Positions 42,079-51,194 of a stretch of DNA of 54,911 nt are shown here, one piece after another (the stretch's first letter is position 1; each line of letters begins with the position of its first letter). The notes below the pieces were generated by a model. That model saw only the letters and a list, made by a program, of their open reading frames with translations, made no database searches and was not told where the DNA came from. Source of the DNA: an uncultured Clostridia bacterium (GTDB lineage Bacteria > Bacillota > Clostridia > Christensenellales > Borkfalkiaceae); contig CANQHG010000010.1 of the NCBI GenBank assembly GCA_947623655.1, positions 1 to 54,911 of the forward strand. The letters are read 5' to 3'. The translations under genes and the position numbers were made by a program.

Positions 42079-42876
42079 GTGGCGCAAAAGAGGACGAACA
42101 ACGAACAGATACGCGGCATACAGGCGGTGCTCGAACGGCATCGCCGTTTTGACTACCGCTATATCCCCCTCATCGGCGAATGGGAAATGCCCGATAAGAA
42201 TTACCGATACCGCCAGAGAGGGTTGGATCTTCTTGAAACGTCAGTCTTGAGATTTTTGCTCAGCATCTTCACGCGGCCGTTTCTGTGGCTCGCCTATGGC
42301 GGCGTGCATGTGGAGGGGAAGAAAAATCTGAAGGCGCTCAAAAAACAGGGCGCGATCTCCGTCTGCAACCATTTCAATTATATCGACACTCTGCTCGTCC
42401 GCACGGCAGTGGGACATTTTAAATCTTTCCATACGATGGCCCCCTGGAACAATAAAAAGGGGCTCGGCGGACACATCATCCGTCACGGCGGCATGTGGCC
42501 GTTTTCCAAAGATCGGGAAGCGACCCGCGCTCTCTACGCCGAGATGGAACGGCAGCTGAAAAAGGGGAGCGTCATCAATTTCTACGCGGAGCAGGCGATG
42601 TGGACGAACTATCAGAAGCCCCGCCCCATGAAAGACGGCGCCTTTCATTATGCGCTCAAATTCGGCGTTCCCGTGCTGCCCGTCTTCTGCACGTTCAAGC
42701 GCAACAAAAAGGGACATCTGCGGAAGATCCGCATTCACATCATGCCCGCGGTCTATGCGGACGAAAATCTCGGGCGGGCGGAGCGCATCCGCGATATGAA
42801 GCGCCGCGCCGAAGAGGCGTGGAAAGAGTGTTACGAAAAGGCATACGGCGTTCCGCTCGAATATCTTACCGAGTGA
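42079..42876 (+). CDS. plsC: 1-acyl-glycerol-3-phosphate acyltransferase family protein
   Basis: PlsC-type acyltransferase that makes phosphatidic acid from lysophosphatidic acid, or a related lipid acylation; 265 residues. The NHX4D catalytic box reads NHFNYID (about residue 95), followed by MWPFSKDREATRAL, the FYAEQAMW block (equivalent of the FPEGTRS motif, but altered) and VLPVFCTFKR. A hydrophobic segment (52-72) associates it with the membrane. The start codon is GTG with a good promoter 30 bases upstream; the GTG gives the most natural N-terminus. The altered third motif leaves substrate open. Confidence 0.85.
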   Translation: MAQKRTNNEQIRGIQAVLERHRRFDYRYIPLIGEWEMPDKNYRYRQRGLDLLETSVLRFLLSIFTRPFLWLAYGGVHVEGKKNLKALKKQGAISVCNHFNYIDTLLVRTAVGHFKSFHTMAPWNNKKGLGGHIIRHGGMWPFSKDREATRALYAEMERQLKKGSVINFYAEQAMWTNYQKPRPMKDGAFHYALKFGVPVLPVFCTFKRNKKGHLRKIRIHIMPAVYADENLGRAERIRDMKRRAEEAWKECYEKAYGVPLEYLTE

Positions 42877-42902
42877 AGCGCGCATGTAAAAATTTACAGA
42901 GA

Positions 42903-42931
42903 AAAAGTGTCACCGCCGGTGACACTTTTAT
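42903..42931 (+). terminator. Terminator after plsC
   Basis: Perfect inverted repeat AAAGTGTCACCG/CGGTGACACTTTT, T-rich end, between convergent genes. Confidence 0.8.
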
Positions 42932-42964
42932 TCGTATAGTCATATTTATAACAAGGCTAAATCT

Positions 42965-44281
42965 TCAACGCGCGTCGTCGGGACCGTCCGATTTTTCGGG
43001 CGGCGTATCATACTCTACGCGCGCGGTCTGTTCCCAGCCTGCGCTCGTATTTTTCTTCGCATATCTGCGGCTGATAATGTAGATCGGCACATACTCCATC
43101 AGATAGAACGGGTTGAAGAGCACGGTGCCGCATTTCTCCCAGAAGCCGAGAGGGGCGAACATTTCGGGACAAGCCAGAAGCGCCAACACGCTGTATCCGA
43201 GAAGAAGGACGTACATCACGCCGATCGGCAGTACGATGAGGAGCATTACCGCCCAAAACCACAATTCCGAGCCCGTCAGCGCATAATATATGGCGATCCC
43301 CGCGCCCGCAAGCCCCGCCGCAAGGGAAAAGACGAGGAAAAGAATGAGCGGGACAACGCCGAAGAAGTATTCCCATTCGCCCGAAGTGAACGAGCCGCGC
43401 TTTTTGATCTGTTCGTAGATCTGCTGTTTGTATTTTTTGTCGCACTGCGAGTAGCCCGTCAGCCAGCGCACGCGGCGATGAAAATTGTCTTTGTGATGGA
43501 GCGCTTCTTCCGTATAGATGACGGCGTAAGGATAGAACATCGAGCGGAAACCCTTTAAAAGGGAGTCGAGCTTGAGTTCGTAGTCCTCGGTGAGCGTGCG
43601 GTACGGCCAGCCCCCGAGACGTTCGATGACGGAGCGGCGCACCATCATGCCCTGTCCGCACATGTTGAGGGGCATGTCTTTCTGCATGCGGTATTTGTTT
43701 CCGAGATCGTCGAGGATCGGCCATGTGAGCGCCGAGCAGTTGGTAAACACAGTCCGCGCTTTCTTGCCGCCGAGATAGTTTTTTACGAATTTACGGGTGA
43801 GATAGATGTCGTAGTCATGCTCGAGGGCGTTGTTGAGCTCGGTTACATAGCGGGCGTCGAGCACGGCGTCGGCGTCGACGATGACGAACGCTTCATACTC
43901 TTTCACCCTCTCCCCGATCGCCTTGAAATAGCCGTCGAGCGCGTCGCCCTTGCACGTCTGCGCGGGGACGACGAATACTTGTGCGCCGATCTCCTTTGCA
44001 AGTTCTATCGTGGGGTCGTCGGGATCCTTGACGATGACGTTGACGTCGAAACGGTCGCGGGGGTAGTCCTGTTTCCGGATGGAAGCGAAGAGATCGCCGA
44101 TCACCGCGCTTTCGCCCCGCGCGGGAATGACGACGGAGATGCGCCGTTTTTCCTTGGCTTTTTTATAGGGCGGCCGCTGAAAAGCATAGCGGAATTGGAC
44201 CAGCTTGGGAATATACAGCAAGATCGCAAGCAGGGAAAGACCGATATATAACCAAAAAGTAATCGCGATGGGGAGACTCAT
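42965..44281 (-). CDS. Membrane glycosyltransferase family 2
   Basis: Processive-type GT2 enzyme of 438 residues. One N-terminal helix (about 6-26) is followed by a GT-A domain with VVIPARGESAVI, the nucleotide-sugar motif VIVDADAVLD (near residue 136), the base motif TEDYELK (about 230) and a RWLTGY block equivalent to QxxRW (about 270). Three or four helices follow (about 305-330, 335-360, 365-390 and 395-415). This architecture matches the cellulose, hyaluronan or poly-GlcNAc synthase superfamily. No exopolysaccharide operon surrounds it, so its polymer is unknown. The start has little ribosome binding site but a strong promoter 30 bases upstream. Confidence 0.85.
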   Translation of the reverse strand: MSLPIAITFWLYIGLSLLAILLYIPKLVQFRYAFQRPPYKKAKEKRRISVVIPARGESAVIGDLFASIRKQDYPRDRFDVNVIVKDPDDPTIELAKEIGAQVFVVPAQTCKGDALDGYFKAIGERVKEYEAFVIVDADAVLDARYVTELNNALEHDYDIYLTRKFVKNYLGGKKARTVFTNCSALTWPILDDLGNKYRMQKDMPLNMCGQGMMVRRSVIERLGGWPYRTLTEDYELKLDSLLKGFRSMFYPYAVIYTEEALHHKDNFHRRVRWLTGYSQCDKKYKQQIYEQIKKRGSFTSGEWEYFFGVVPLILFLVFSLAAGLAGAGIAIYYALTGSELWFWAVMLLIVLPIGVMYVLLLGYSVLALLACPEMFAPLGFWEKCGTVLFNPFYLMEYVPIYIISRRYAKKNTSAGWEQTARVEYDTPPEKSDGPDDAR

Positions 44282-44309
44282 AAGTGCACCGTTTCGTTAG
44301 AATACTCAC

Positions 44310-44338
44310 ATTATAGACAATTTTCAATTTTTCGTCAA
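44310..44338 (-). promoter_or_regulatory. Sigma-A promoter for the glycosyltransferase gene
   Basis: Minus strand TTGACG (44333-44338) and TATAAT (44310-44315), 17-base spacer. Confidence 0.8.
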
Positions 44339-44448
44339 CATATTCACGCAAATTTGTCAGAAAAATATATGACAAATTCCGTTTTTTGAATAAAACCCCG
44401 CACGGGACGCATCTCGGAAGCAGAAACTCGGGTTGCCGTTCGCGCAAT

Positions 44449-44477
44449 AAAAAAACGGCAGTTCGGCCTGCCGTTTT
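44449..44477 (-). terminator. Terminator after glyQS
   Basis: Arms AAAACGGCAG and CTGCCGTTTT around TTCGGC; on the minus strand it ends in seven U residues. Confidence 0.85.
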
Positions 44478-44498
44478 CCAAAATCCGCAATGCATGGT

Positions 44499-45875
44499 TT
44501 AAAATGCGATCTTTTCGGTGAGGAAAGAGATGATGCCCTCTTCGTCGAGGCGTACCTGTTCCATCGTGTCGCGGTCGCGGATCGTAACGGTCTCGTTTTC
44601 GAGCGTCTCGAAGTCGATCGTGATGCAGTAGGGCGTTCCGATCTCGTCCTGACGGCGGTAGCGCTTGCCGATGGAGCCCGCTTCGTCGTAGATGACGGGG
44701 AAGCGGCGTTTCAGGTTGTTCCATACCTCTTTCGCCTTTGGCGCAAGATTTTTCTGGAGCGGCAGAATGGCGGCCTTGTAAGCGGCGATCGCGGGGTGGA
44801 AATGCAAAACGTTTCTCGTCTCCCCGTCTTCGAGCTTTTCTTCTTCGTATGCCTCGGAGAGTACGGCGAGCATGAGACGGTCGGCGCCGATGCTGTATTC
44901 GATGACATAGGGGATAAACCGCGAGCCGTCTACGGGGTCGACATATTGCAGGCTCTTGCCCGAGTATTCCTGATGGCGACTCAGGTCGTAGTCGGTGCGG
45001 TTGTGGATGCCGTTGAGCTCTTGCCAGCCCATGGGATAGAGATATTGGATGTCGCACGCCTCTTTGGCGTAGTGGGCGAGCTTGTCGTGATCGTGGAAGC
45101 GGAGATGCTCTCTGTTGAACCCGAGATCGAGCAAAAATTGCAGAGCTTTCTGCTTGAATTCCTGATAATATTGTTCGTCTGTGCCCTCTTTACAGAACCA
45201 TTGGTGCTCCATCTGTTCGAATTCGATGGTGCGGAAGATGAAGTTGCCGGGGGTGATCTCGTTGCGGAAGGCCTTGCCGATCTGTGCGATGCCGAAGGGA
45301 ACTTTTGCGCGCGTCGTGCGCTGGACGTTGAGGAAATTGACGAATTCCCCCTGCGCCGTTTCGGGCCGCAGATAGATCTTGTTCTGGCTCTCGTCGGTCA
45401 CTCCGCGGCTCGTTTCGAACATGAGGTTGAACGTGCGGATGGGGGTCCAGTCGAACCCGCCGCAGACGGGGCAGTGCACCTGATGTTCCGCGATATATGC
45501 TTCCATTTCCGCGTTCGTCATGAGGTCGGGATTGACCGTTCCCTTGGAATGCGCTTCGATGAGATTGTCGGCGCGGTGACGCGTCTTACACTTTTTGCAG
45601 TCCATTTTGGGATCGGAAAAAGAAGTCGTATGTCCGCTGGCTTCCCACACGCGGGAATTCATCAGAATGGCCGCGTCTACTCCGTAGCTGTTGTCGCTCT
45701 CCTGCACGAACCGCTTCCACCAAGCGCGCTTGATGTTGTTTTTGATCTCCACGCCGACGGGGCCGTAGTCCCACGTGTTTCCCATGCCGCCGTAGATCTC
45801 ACTGCCGGGGAAAATGATCCCCCTTGCCTTGCACAAGGCCACGAGCTTATCCATTGTGACAGCGCTGTTGTCCAT
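44499..45875 (-). CDS. glyQS: Glycyl-tRNA synthetase, dimeric type
   Basis: Class IIa synthetase for tRNA-Gly, single-chain dimeric form, 458 residues. Signatures are GGMGNTWDYGPVG (near residue 30), the CXXC-containing CKKCKTRHRADN, CPVCGG, motif 2 in GIAQIGKAFRNEITP and motif 3 in GADRLMLAVL. The anticodon-binding domain is at the C-terminus (HPAIAAYKAAILPL). It starts with the ATG at 45875, GAGGTGG upstream and a strong promoter with a leader of only about 25 nt, so no T-box riboswitch is present. Confidence 0.96.
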   Translation of the reverse strand: MDNSAVTMDKLVALCKARGIIFPGSEIYGGMGNTWDYGPVGVEIKNNIKRAWWKRFVQESDNSYGVDAAILMNSRVWEASGHTTSFSDPKMDCKKCKTRHRADNLIEAHSKGTVNPDLMTNAEMEAYIAEHQVHCPVCGGFDWTPIRTFNLMFETSRGVTDESQNKIYLRPETAQGEFVNFLNVQRTTRAKVPFGIAQIGKAFRNEITPGNFIFRTIEFEQMEHQWFCKEGTDEQYYQEFKQKALQFLLDLGFNREHLRFHDHDKLAHYAKEACDIQYLYPMGWQELNGIHNRTDYDLSRHQEYSGKSLQYVDPVDGSRFIPYVIEYSIGADRLMLAVLSEAYEEEKLEDGETRNVLHFHPAIAAYKAAILPLQKNLAPKAKEVWNNLKRRFPVIYDEAGSIGKRYRRQDEIGTPYCITIDFETLENETVTIRDRDTMEQVRLDEEGIISFLTEKIAF

Positions 45876-45905
45876 AACCCACCTCTGAGATTTCGTTCAC
45901 GGTAT

Positions 45906-45934
45906 ATTATACAGACAAAATTCCAATCGGTCAA
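45906..45934 (-). promoter_or_regulatory. Sigma-A promoter for glyQS
   Basis: Minus strand TTGACC (45929-45934) and TATAAT (45906-45911), 17-base spacer. Confidence 0.8.
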
Positions 45935-45979
45935 GAAAAATTGAAAAATTCAAAATGAAAAATTAAAAATTGCGGCCCC

Positions 45980-46119
45980 GCGTCATTCTGAGACGCGGAG
46001 AAATTACGAAGTCAGAACATTTAACCCGAAGAATCTCGCGGGGGCCATAGACAGTGCGGCGAGATGCTTCGGGTAAACATCCGTAGACTTCGTACATCTC
46101 CCGTACCTCAGCATGACGC
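45980..46119. repeat. Long-arm palindromic repeat, copy 3 (inverted)
   Basis: Same structure as the copies at 947 and 2664 but in the opposite orientation: GCGTCATTCTGAG at the left and CTCAGCATGACGC at the right. A further half copy (CTACGGCTCAGCATG) lies at about 46150-46175. Confidence 0.7.
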
Positions 46120-46251
46120 CGCACTCTTATACTTCCGTACTTAAAGAGGGATCTCCTCGCCTACGGCTCAGCATGCCCCGCACCGTTGCCCCCCCTCGCC
46201 CCGTGCCCCCGAAAAATTGTGGGTAAAGAACGAGAAAATTGATAAAAATGC

Positions 46252-46281
46252 TTGACGGGGGGGGACAAGGAGGTATACAAT
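46252..46281 (+). promoter_or_regulatory. Promoter for the SipW-type surface protein gene
   Basis: TTGACG (46252-46257) and TACAAT (46276-46281), 18-base spacer with a G-run. Confidence 0.65.
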
Positions 46282-46312
46282 GATAAACGGCAAAAAATAA
46301 GGAGGCAAAATT

Positions 46313-48205
46313 ATGAAAGCAATGGGAAAAGTCGCATCCTCGGTCGCGGCGATCGCTCTCTCCGCCGCCCTCATCGCAGGTTCGACGTTCGCTCTGTTTT
46401 CAAGCAAGGCCGATGTCAATATCGCAATTACATCAGGCAAGGTAGATGTCAAATCTACGGCCGAGCTCACAAGTGTGTATTCGGCACTGTGGAGCGATGA
46501 CGACAACGACTACATTAAAGACAACAAGACCGTCACGGAGAATGTCGGAACTTTCTCCAACGGCGGCACGGCTACATATGCGGGCGACACGCTCACGATC
46601 GAAAACATCTCCCCCGGCGACGGCGTGGAACTCACGATCAAGACCGAAAACACAAGCACGATCGCGATCAAGTATCAGACGGTCGTCACCTACAGCGGCA
46701 CAGAGGGGGACGAGGGCACCGCGCTCTATCGCGCCCTCAACATCACCGTCAAGGGCGAGGACGGGATGGAAAACATCAGTTCCGATCGTTCTACGGCCTC
46801 TTCCGAATGGACGACGGTGACGGAGCCGAACGGCAAAATAAAAGACGTGGCGGTCGACATCGAACTCCCCATCGATGCGGGCAACACTCTTCAGGGCAAG
46901 AAATGCAGCCTTGTGGTCGGCATCTACGCCGTACAGGCGAACGGCCACGACAACACCAATCAAGACGTCTATTTCGTCAATGCCGCTTCCGACCTCAACG
47001 AGGTCGTTCACTTGATCGAGGAGAACGGCACCCTCGCTCTTGCCGAGGAAGTGACGATCGATGAAACAAATAAGTTCACCATCCCCGAGGGCAGGGATAT
47101 CACTTTCGACGTCAACGGCAAAAAGATGAATGTTGTGAAGAACGCTGCAGAGGGGCAAGGGTTTATCGTCGAGAGCGGTAGCTCTTTCACTGTCACCAAC
47201 AGTGCTGAAGAAGGCTCCTTTAATCTCACGGCCAGTGCTGAGGCTGAGAATGCAGGCAAACGGGATGCCGGGAACTATACTCTGCGCGTGGAGAACGACA
47301 GCGCACTTGAGTTTAAAGACGTAAATGTAAATATCAGCGGAAACAGTGGCGGCGATTTCGTCGGATATGTCAAGGGAACAATGAATGCCGACAAGGATAC
47401 CGTCATCGAGATCAAAGGTGAAAAAGATAATCTTACCCGCGGATTCAACGTGCGCGGTGGCGGTGAAGTAAACTTGAACGGAGCAACTGTGGAGTCTGAA
47501 GGAAGCACAACACAGTTCGTTGTCGGATTGGGCACCGACGAAGTAGAAGGTACTCTCAATCTGAATGCCGGGACGGAGATCATCAGTCAAAACTGTTCCT
47601 ATGCGATTAACACCCTTGAGGCTTATCCGGGCGGCACGATCAACATCCACGAAGGCGCAAAGGTAACTTTGCAAGGTGATTTGTCCAATAATGATCCGAA
47701 AAGCCAAAAGGAGCAAACCGCTACGGCGGTTTCGGTTATCGGTGCGGGCAATGTGAACATGGACGGCGGCGAAATCGTCCTTGCCGCAAAGAATGGTTGG
47801 GCGTATGCCTTTTCCGCTATGAACAACAATTTCTACGACCCCGAAGTGCAAGGAGGGGAAAAGAGTGTGGGCATCTACCTTGATGCACACATCGTGCTGA
47901 GCGGAACAGCAAAGGTCACCGCAAACAATCAGGTCAATGCTTTGTTTGGTATGCAGAAGAACGGCAGACAAGGGTACACCTACGATGAAGGAGGAAACTT
48001 GACGGCCAATTACAAGGAAGCAGTATTTACCGAAGAGCCAACACTGATAATCAAAGCCACCGTTGTTATAACAATCAATGGCGTGGAAATCAACAAAAAA
48101 GATATTAAATTCGGTTTGAAGCAAGATGATGAATTTGGCCGCGAACTTGGCAATTATACCCCTGACGCTATCCAAGATGAGCGTGCGATTTCACAAGAAC
48201 CGTAA
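46313..48205 (+). CDS. SipW-dependent-type secreted beta-rich surface protein
   Basis: A 630-residue secreted protein. The N-terminus has the SipW-type signal seen in TasA/CalY proteins: a hydrophobic stretch (VAAIALSAALIAGSTFALFS, about 9-28) followed directly by SKADVNIAITSGKVDVKS. A TasA/CalY-like beta domain (about 30-210) continues to VGIYAVQANG. The rest (about 220-600) consists of short repeats with NINMDGG/VNLNGATVE/TLNLNAGTEI patterns, typical of a right-handed beta-helix as in adhesins or autotransporters. This suggests an extracellular matrix or adhesion protein. No sipW signal peptidase or tasA operon is adjacent. AAGGAGG precedes the start. Confidence 0.82.
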   Translation: MKAMGKVASSVAAIALSAALIAGSTFALFSSKADVNIAITSGKVDVKSTAELTSVYSALWSDDDNDYIKDNKTVTENVGTFSNGGTATYAGDTLTIENISPGDGVELTIKTENTSTIAIKYQTVVTYSGTEGDEGTALYRALNITVKGEDGMENISSDRSTASSEWTTVTEPNGKIKDVAVDIELPIDAGNTLQGKKCSLVVGIYAVQANGHDNTNQDVYFVNAASDLNEVVHLIEENGTLALAEEVTIDETNKFTIPEGRDITFDVNGKKMNVVKNAAEGQGFIVESGSSFTVTNSAEEGSFNLTASAEAENAGKRDAGNYTLRVENDSALEFKDVNVNISGNSGGDFVGYVKGTMNADKDTVIEIKGEKDNLTRGFNVRGGGEVNLNGATVESEGSTTQFVVGLGTDEVEGTLNLNAGTEIISQNCSYAINTLEAYPGGTINIHEGAKVTLQGDLSNNDPKSQKEQTATAVSVIGAGNVNMDGGEIVLAAKNGWAYAFSAMNNNFYDPEVQGGEKSVGIYLDAHIVLSGTAKVTANNQVNALFGMQKNGRQGYTYDEGGNLTANYKEAVFTEEPTLIIKATVVITINGVEINKKDIKFGLKQDDEFGRELGNYTPDAIQDERAISQEP

Positions 48206-48221
48206 ACCGTCAATAAACATG

Positions 48222-48258
48222 CAAACGGCCCGAGGGTTTCCCTCGGGCCGTTTGCTGT
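48222..48258 (+). terminator. Terminator after the surface protein gene
   Basis: Very stable hairpin, arms CAAACGGCCCGAGGG and CCCTCGGGCCGTTTG around TTT, followed by a weak T-run. Confidence 0.75.
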
Positions 48259-48413
48259 TATCCTCGTCCGCCGCCCTTTTCGCCCCGCGCGCGGGCCGTA
48301 AAGCGCCCCTTCCGCACAAAATTCCAAAAAAATCCTATGCAAAGACTATGCAATTTATAAAATATATGATATAATAGACAACGGAAGTATGTTCCTTTTT
48401 TACGGGAGACGTT

Positions 48414-50033
48414 ATGGCTGATAATTTTATCGAACAATTTATAGAGGACGATCTCGCGTCGGGAAAGATCTCCGCCGTGCAGACGAGATTTCCGCCCGAA
48501 CCGAACGGGTATCTCCACATCGGTCACGCAAAGAGCATGTTCGTCAATTTCGGCGCCGCCGAAAAATACAACGGCAAATGCAATCTCTTCTTCGACGACA
48601 CCAATCCATCCAAGGAAAAAACGGAGTATGTCGACGCCATCCGCCGCGACATCGCATGGCTCGGATACCATTGGGAGCGCGAAGTGTACGCTTCCGACTT
48701 CTTCGACACCATCTATGCCTATGCCGAAAAACTCATCGTGGAGGGCAAGGCGTTCGTGTGCGACCTCTCCGCCGACGAGATCCGCGAAACGCGCGGCACG
48801 CTCACGGAGCCGGGCAAGGAGAGCCCTTACAGAAACCGCACGCCCGAGGAGAATTTAAAACTCTTCCGCGAGATGCGCGACGGGAAATATGCCGACGGGG
48901 AGAAGTGTCTCCGCGCCAAAATCGATATGGCTTCGCCCAACGTCAACCTGCGCGACCCCGTAATTTACAGGATCCTGCGCGCCACGCACCACAGAACGGG
49001 CGATAAATGGTGCATCTACCCGATGTACGACTATGCGCATCCCATCTGCGACTTCTTGCAGGGCGTTACCCATTCCCTCTGCACGCTTGAGTTCGAAGAT
49101 CACCGCCCGCTCTACGATTGGGTCGGATACAGTTTAGGCTTTGCTCCCAAGCCGCGGCAGATCGAATTCGCACGGCTCAACCTCACAAACCTCGTCATGA
49201 GCAAGCGTTATCTCAAAAAGCTCGTCGAAGAGGGCTCGGTACACGGTTGGGACGACCCGAGAATGCCGACCCTCGCGGGACTTCGCAACCGCGGGATCCC
49301 CGCCGAGGCGATCAAGGATTTCTGTGCGCGGGCGGGCGTCACAAAGGCGCAGTCGGAGTGCGAGATCGGCTATTTCGAGGCGGTCGTGAGAGATTATCTC
49401 AACCTCCACGCACCCCGCGCGATGGCCGTCGTCGACCCCATCAAACTCACTATCACCAACTATGAGGGGAGCGAGGAGACGGATTTTGAGATCAACCAGC
49501 TCGACGCGAACGCGGGGACGCGGAAGATCGCGTTCGGCAGAGAACTCTACATCGAGCGGAGCGATTTTTCTCTCGACCCGCCGCCCAAGTATCACCGTCT
49601 GAAGATCGGCGGATACTGCAGGTTGAAGAGCGCCTACATCGTCCGCGCCGACGAAGCGGTCACGGACGAAAACGGCAATGTCGTCGAGGTGAAGTGTACC
49701 TACTTCCCCGAGAGCAGATCGGGAAGCGATACGAGCGGCATCAAGGCAAAGGGCGTTCTCCACTGGGTGAATGCAGAGACGTGCGTCGACGCCGAACTCA
49801 GACAATACGACCACCTTCTCCGCGACGCCGATTACAGCGGACAGGATTTCTCGGAGCGCATCGTGCTCGATTCCGAGCACATCTTCTCCGCAAAGGCGGA
49901 ACCGTATCTTGCGGCGGCGGACGACGGCACGGCTTTCCAGCTCATGCGCACGGGTTACTACAAAAAGGCGGCGGAGAACGGCAAACTCGTCCTCTCCGAG
50001 ATCGTCTCGCTCAAAGATAACTTCAACAAATAA
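48414..50033 (+). CDS. glnS: Glutaminyl-tRNA synthetase
   Basis: Class Ib synthetase that charges tRNA-Gln directly, 539 residues. HIGH is at residues 35-38 (LHIGHAKS), the second ATP motif is VMSKR (261-265), and the GlnRS-specific blocks FPPEPNGYLH, FFDDTNP, PMYDYAHPICD and EFARLNL are present. Most Firmicutes use the GatCAB amidotransferase pathway instead, so GlnRS here suggests acquisition or retention of the direct route. The start has GGGAG upstream in an AT-rich region. Confidence 0.95.
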   Translation: MADNFIEQFIEDDLASGKISAVQTRFPPEPNGYLHIGHAKSMFVNFGAAEKYNGKCNLFFDDTNPSKEKTEYVDAIRRDIAWLGYHWEREVYASDFFDTIYAYAEKLIVEGKAFVCDLSADEIRETRGTLTEPGKESPYRNRTPEENLKLFREMRDGKYADGEKCLRAKIDMASPNVNLRDPVIYRILRATHHRTGDKWCIYPMYDYAHPICDFLQGVTHSLCTLEFEDHRPLYDWVGYSLGFAPKPRQIEFARLNLTNLVMSKRYLKKLVEEGSVHGWDDPRMPTLAGLRNRGIPAEAIKDFCARAGVTKAQSECEIGYFEAVVRDYLNLHAPRAMAVVDPIKLTITNYEGSEETDFEINQLDANAGTRKIAFGRELYIERSDFSLDPPPKYHRLKIGGYCRLKSAYIVRADEAVTDENGNVVEVKCTYFPESRSGSDTSGIKAKGVLHWVNAETCVDAELRQYDHLLRDADYSGQDFSERIVLDSEHIFSAKAEPYLAAADDGTAFQLMRTGYYKKAAENGKLVLSEIVSLKDNFNK

Positions 50034-50067
50034 CTTTTTCCGCGCCGTTGGCGCAAAAGGAGGAACT

Positions 50068-51123
50068 ATGGATCCTATTATGATCGCCGTACTCTCGGTT
50101 GGCGGCGGGCTTGCCCTGATCGGAGCGATCTACGGGGCGCTCAGAAGATTTTCCCGTCTGACGTGGATCGGCTGGCAGGTTCTCATCGCTTTCGGGCTCG
50201 ATATTCTCGTTTCCTTTTTGCCCGAGACAATGCCGTTCGCCGTCTGGATCGTGCTGTTTGTCGCCATTGTGGCGCTTCCGCTCATCGGCGAATACTTTTT
50301 GCGGAAAGCGCTCGTCACCGACCGCATTCTGCCTCCGGGGAAAGGGGAAATGATCTTCGACCGCATCTTCGGCGCGGTGACGGCGATCGTCGGCATCCTG
50401 ATGTTCTTTGCCGCTGTCGGCGGCCTCGGGCTCTCCGTTGTGGACGCGATTCCGATGCAAGACGGCGTTTCGCCCCTTGCAAACGTGCCGATCTGGACAA
50501 ATTTCTTCTCCAAATACGCGCTCGACCTCTTCCTCATCTCCCTCTTTATGATCGTGATGCGGGCGGGGTGCAGGCTCGGCGTGTTCAGAGGTTTGTATCT
50601 CGTTCTGATGCTTCTCCTCGTGGCGGGGGCGTTCTTCGGCTCTTTCCTGCTCTTCTCGAAGGTCAGCTGGGCTGCCTCGTTCTCGGGGACCGTAGGCGGT
50701 TGGTTCGGTCTTCACGGCCCGCTCGCCTCGTTCACGGGCTGCGTGACGCTCACATTCCTCGTCTCGGCGATCCTGTTCGTGGGGCTGATGTTCCTTTCCA
50801 AGCTCCTCGACTCGTCCATTCAAAAACTCAATACGCACCGTGCGGTCGCCATTCCCGACGCACTCGTGCTCGGCGCCGTGTTCTCCGTCGTGTTCGTGGC
50901 GGCGGTCATCGGCGTGCAGACGGCGTTCGGCATGCTCGCAAAGGGAGATATGCTCTCCGGGATCGTCAGCGAGTTGACGTCAAACTTCGATTTGGGCGAA
51001 ATGGAGGAGAGCATTGCAAACATCGAGACGACCATTGCCGATATCGGCCGTAACCTCGCGAACTTTGCAACTTCTTCGCCGATCTCCCGCGGGCTGTACG
51101 TCGGCAATCCGTTCATTGCATAG
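50068..51123 (+). CDS. Polytopic membrane protein, function unknown
   Basis: A 351-residue protein with about eight hydrophobic segments (roughly 5-25, 32-48, 52-75, 105-130, 160-180, 185-208, 225-255 and 270-295). Short hydrophilic loops separate them, and the C-terminal helical tail (about 300-351) is amphipathic and acidic (GEMEESIANIETTIADIG). Topology and the region around 265-290 are reminiscent of CvpA-type proteins, but I cannot name the family. The start has AAGGAGG 5 bases upstream. It follows glnS by 34 bases in the same direction. The two small genes after it may be functionally linked. Confidence 0.72.
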   Translation: MDPIMIAVLSVGGGLALIGAIYGALRRFSRLTWIGWQVLIAFGLDILVSFLPETMPFAVWIVLFVAIVALPLIGEYFLRKALVTDRILPPGKGEMIFDRIFGAVTAIVGILMFFAAVGGLGLSVVDAIPMQDGVSPLANVPIWTNFFSKYALDLFLISLFMIVMRAGCRLGVFRGLYLVLMLLLVAGAFFGSFLLFSKVSWAASFSGTVGGWFGLHGPLASFTGCVTLTFLVSAILFVGLMFLSKLLDSSIQKLNTHRAVAIPDALVLGAVFSVVFVAAVIGVQTAFGMLAKGDMLSGIVSELTSNFDLGEMEESIANIETTIADIGRNLANFATSSPISRGLYVGNPFIA

Positions 51124-51194
51124 CCGTAACGCAAGCGCGAAAGGGGCGTTGCGTCGGATAACTTGCCGAAAGCGGGATATAATGATAGAAGAAT

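Noticed and set aside
46433-48175. A 580-codon minus-strand frame opposite the SipW-type protein gene
   Set aside because: Antisense to a gene with a clear signal peptide, promoter and AAGGAGG site; no recognisable protein features.
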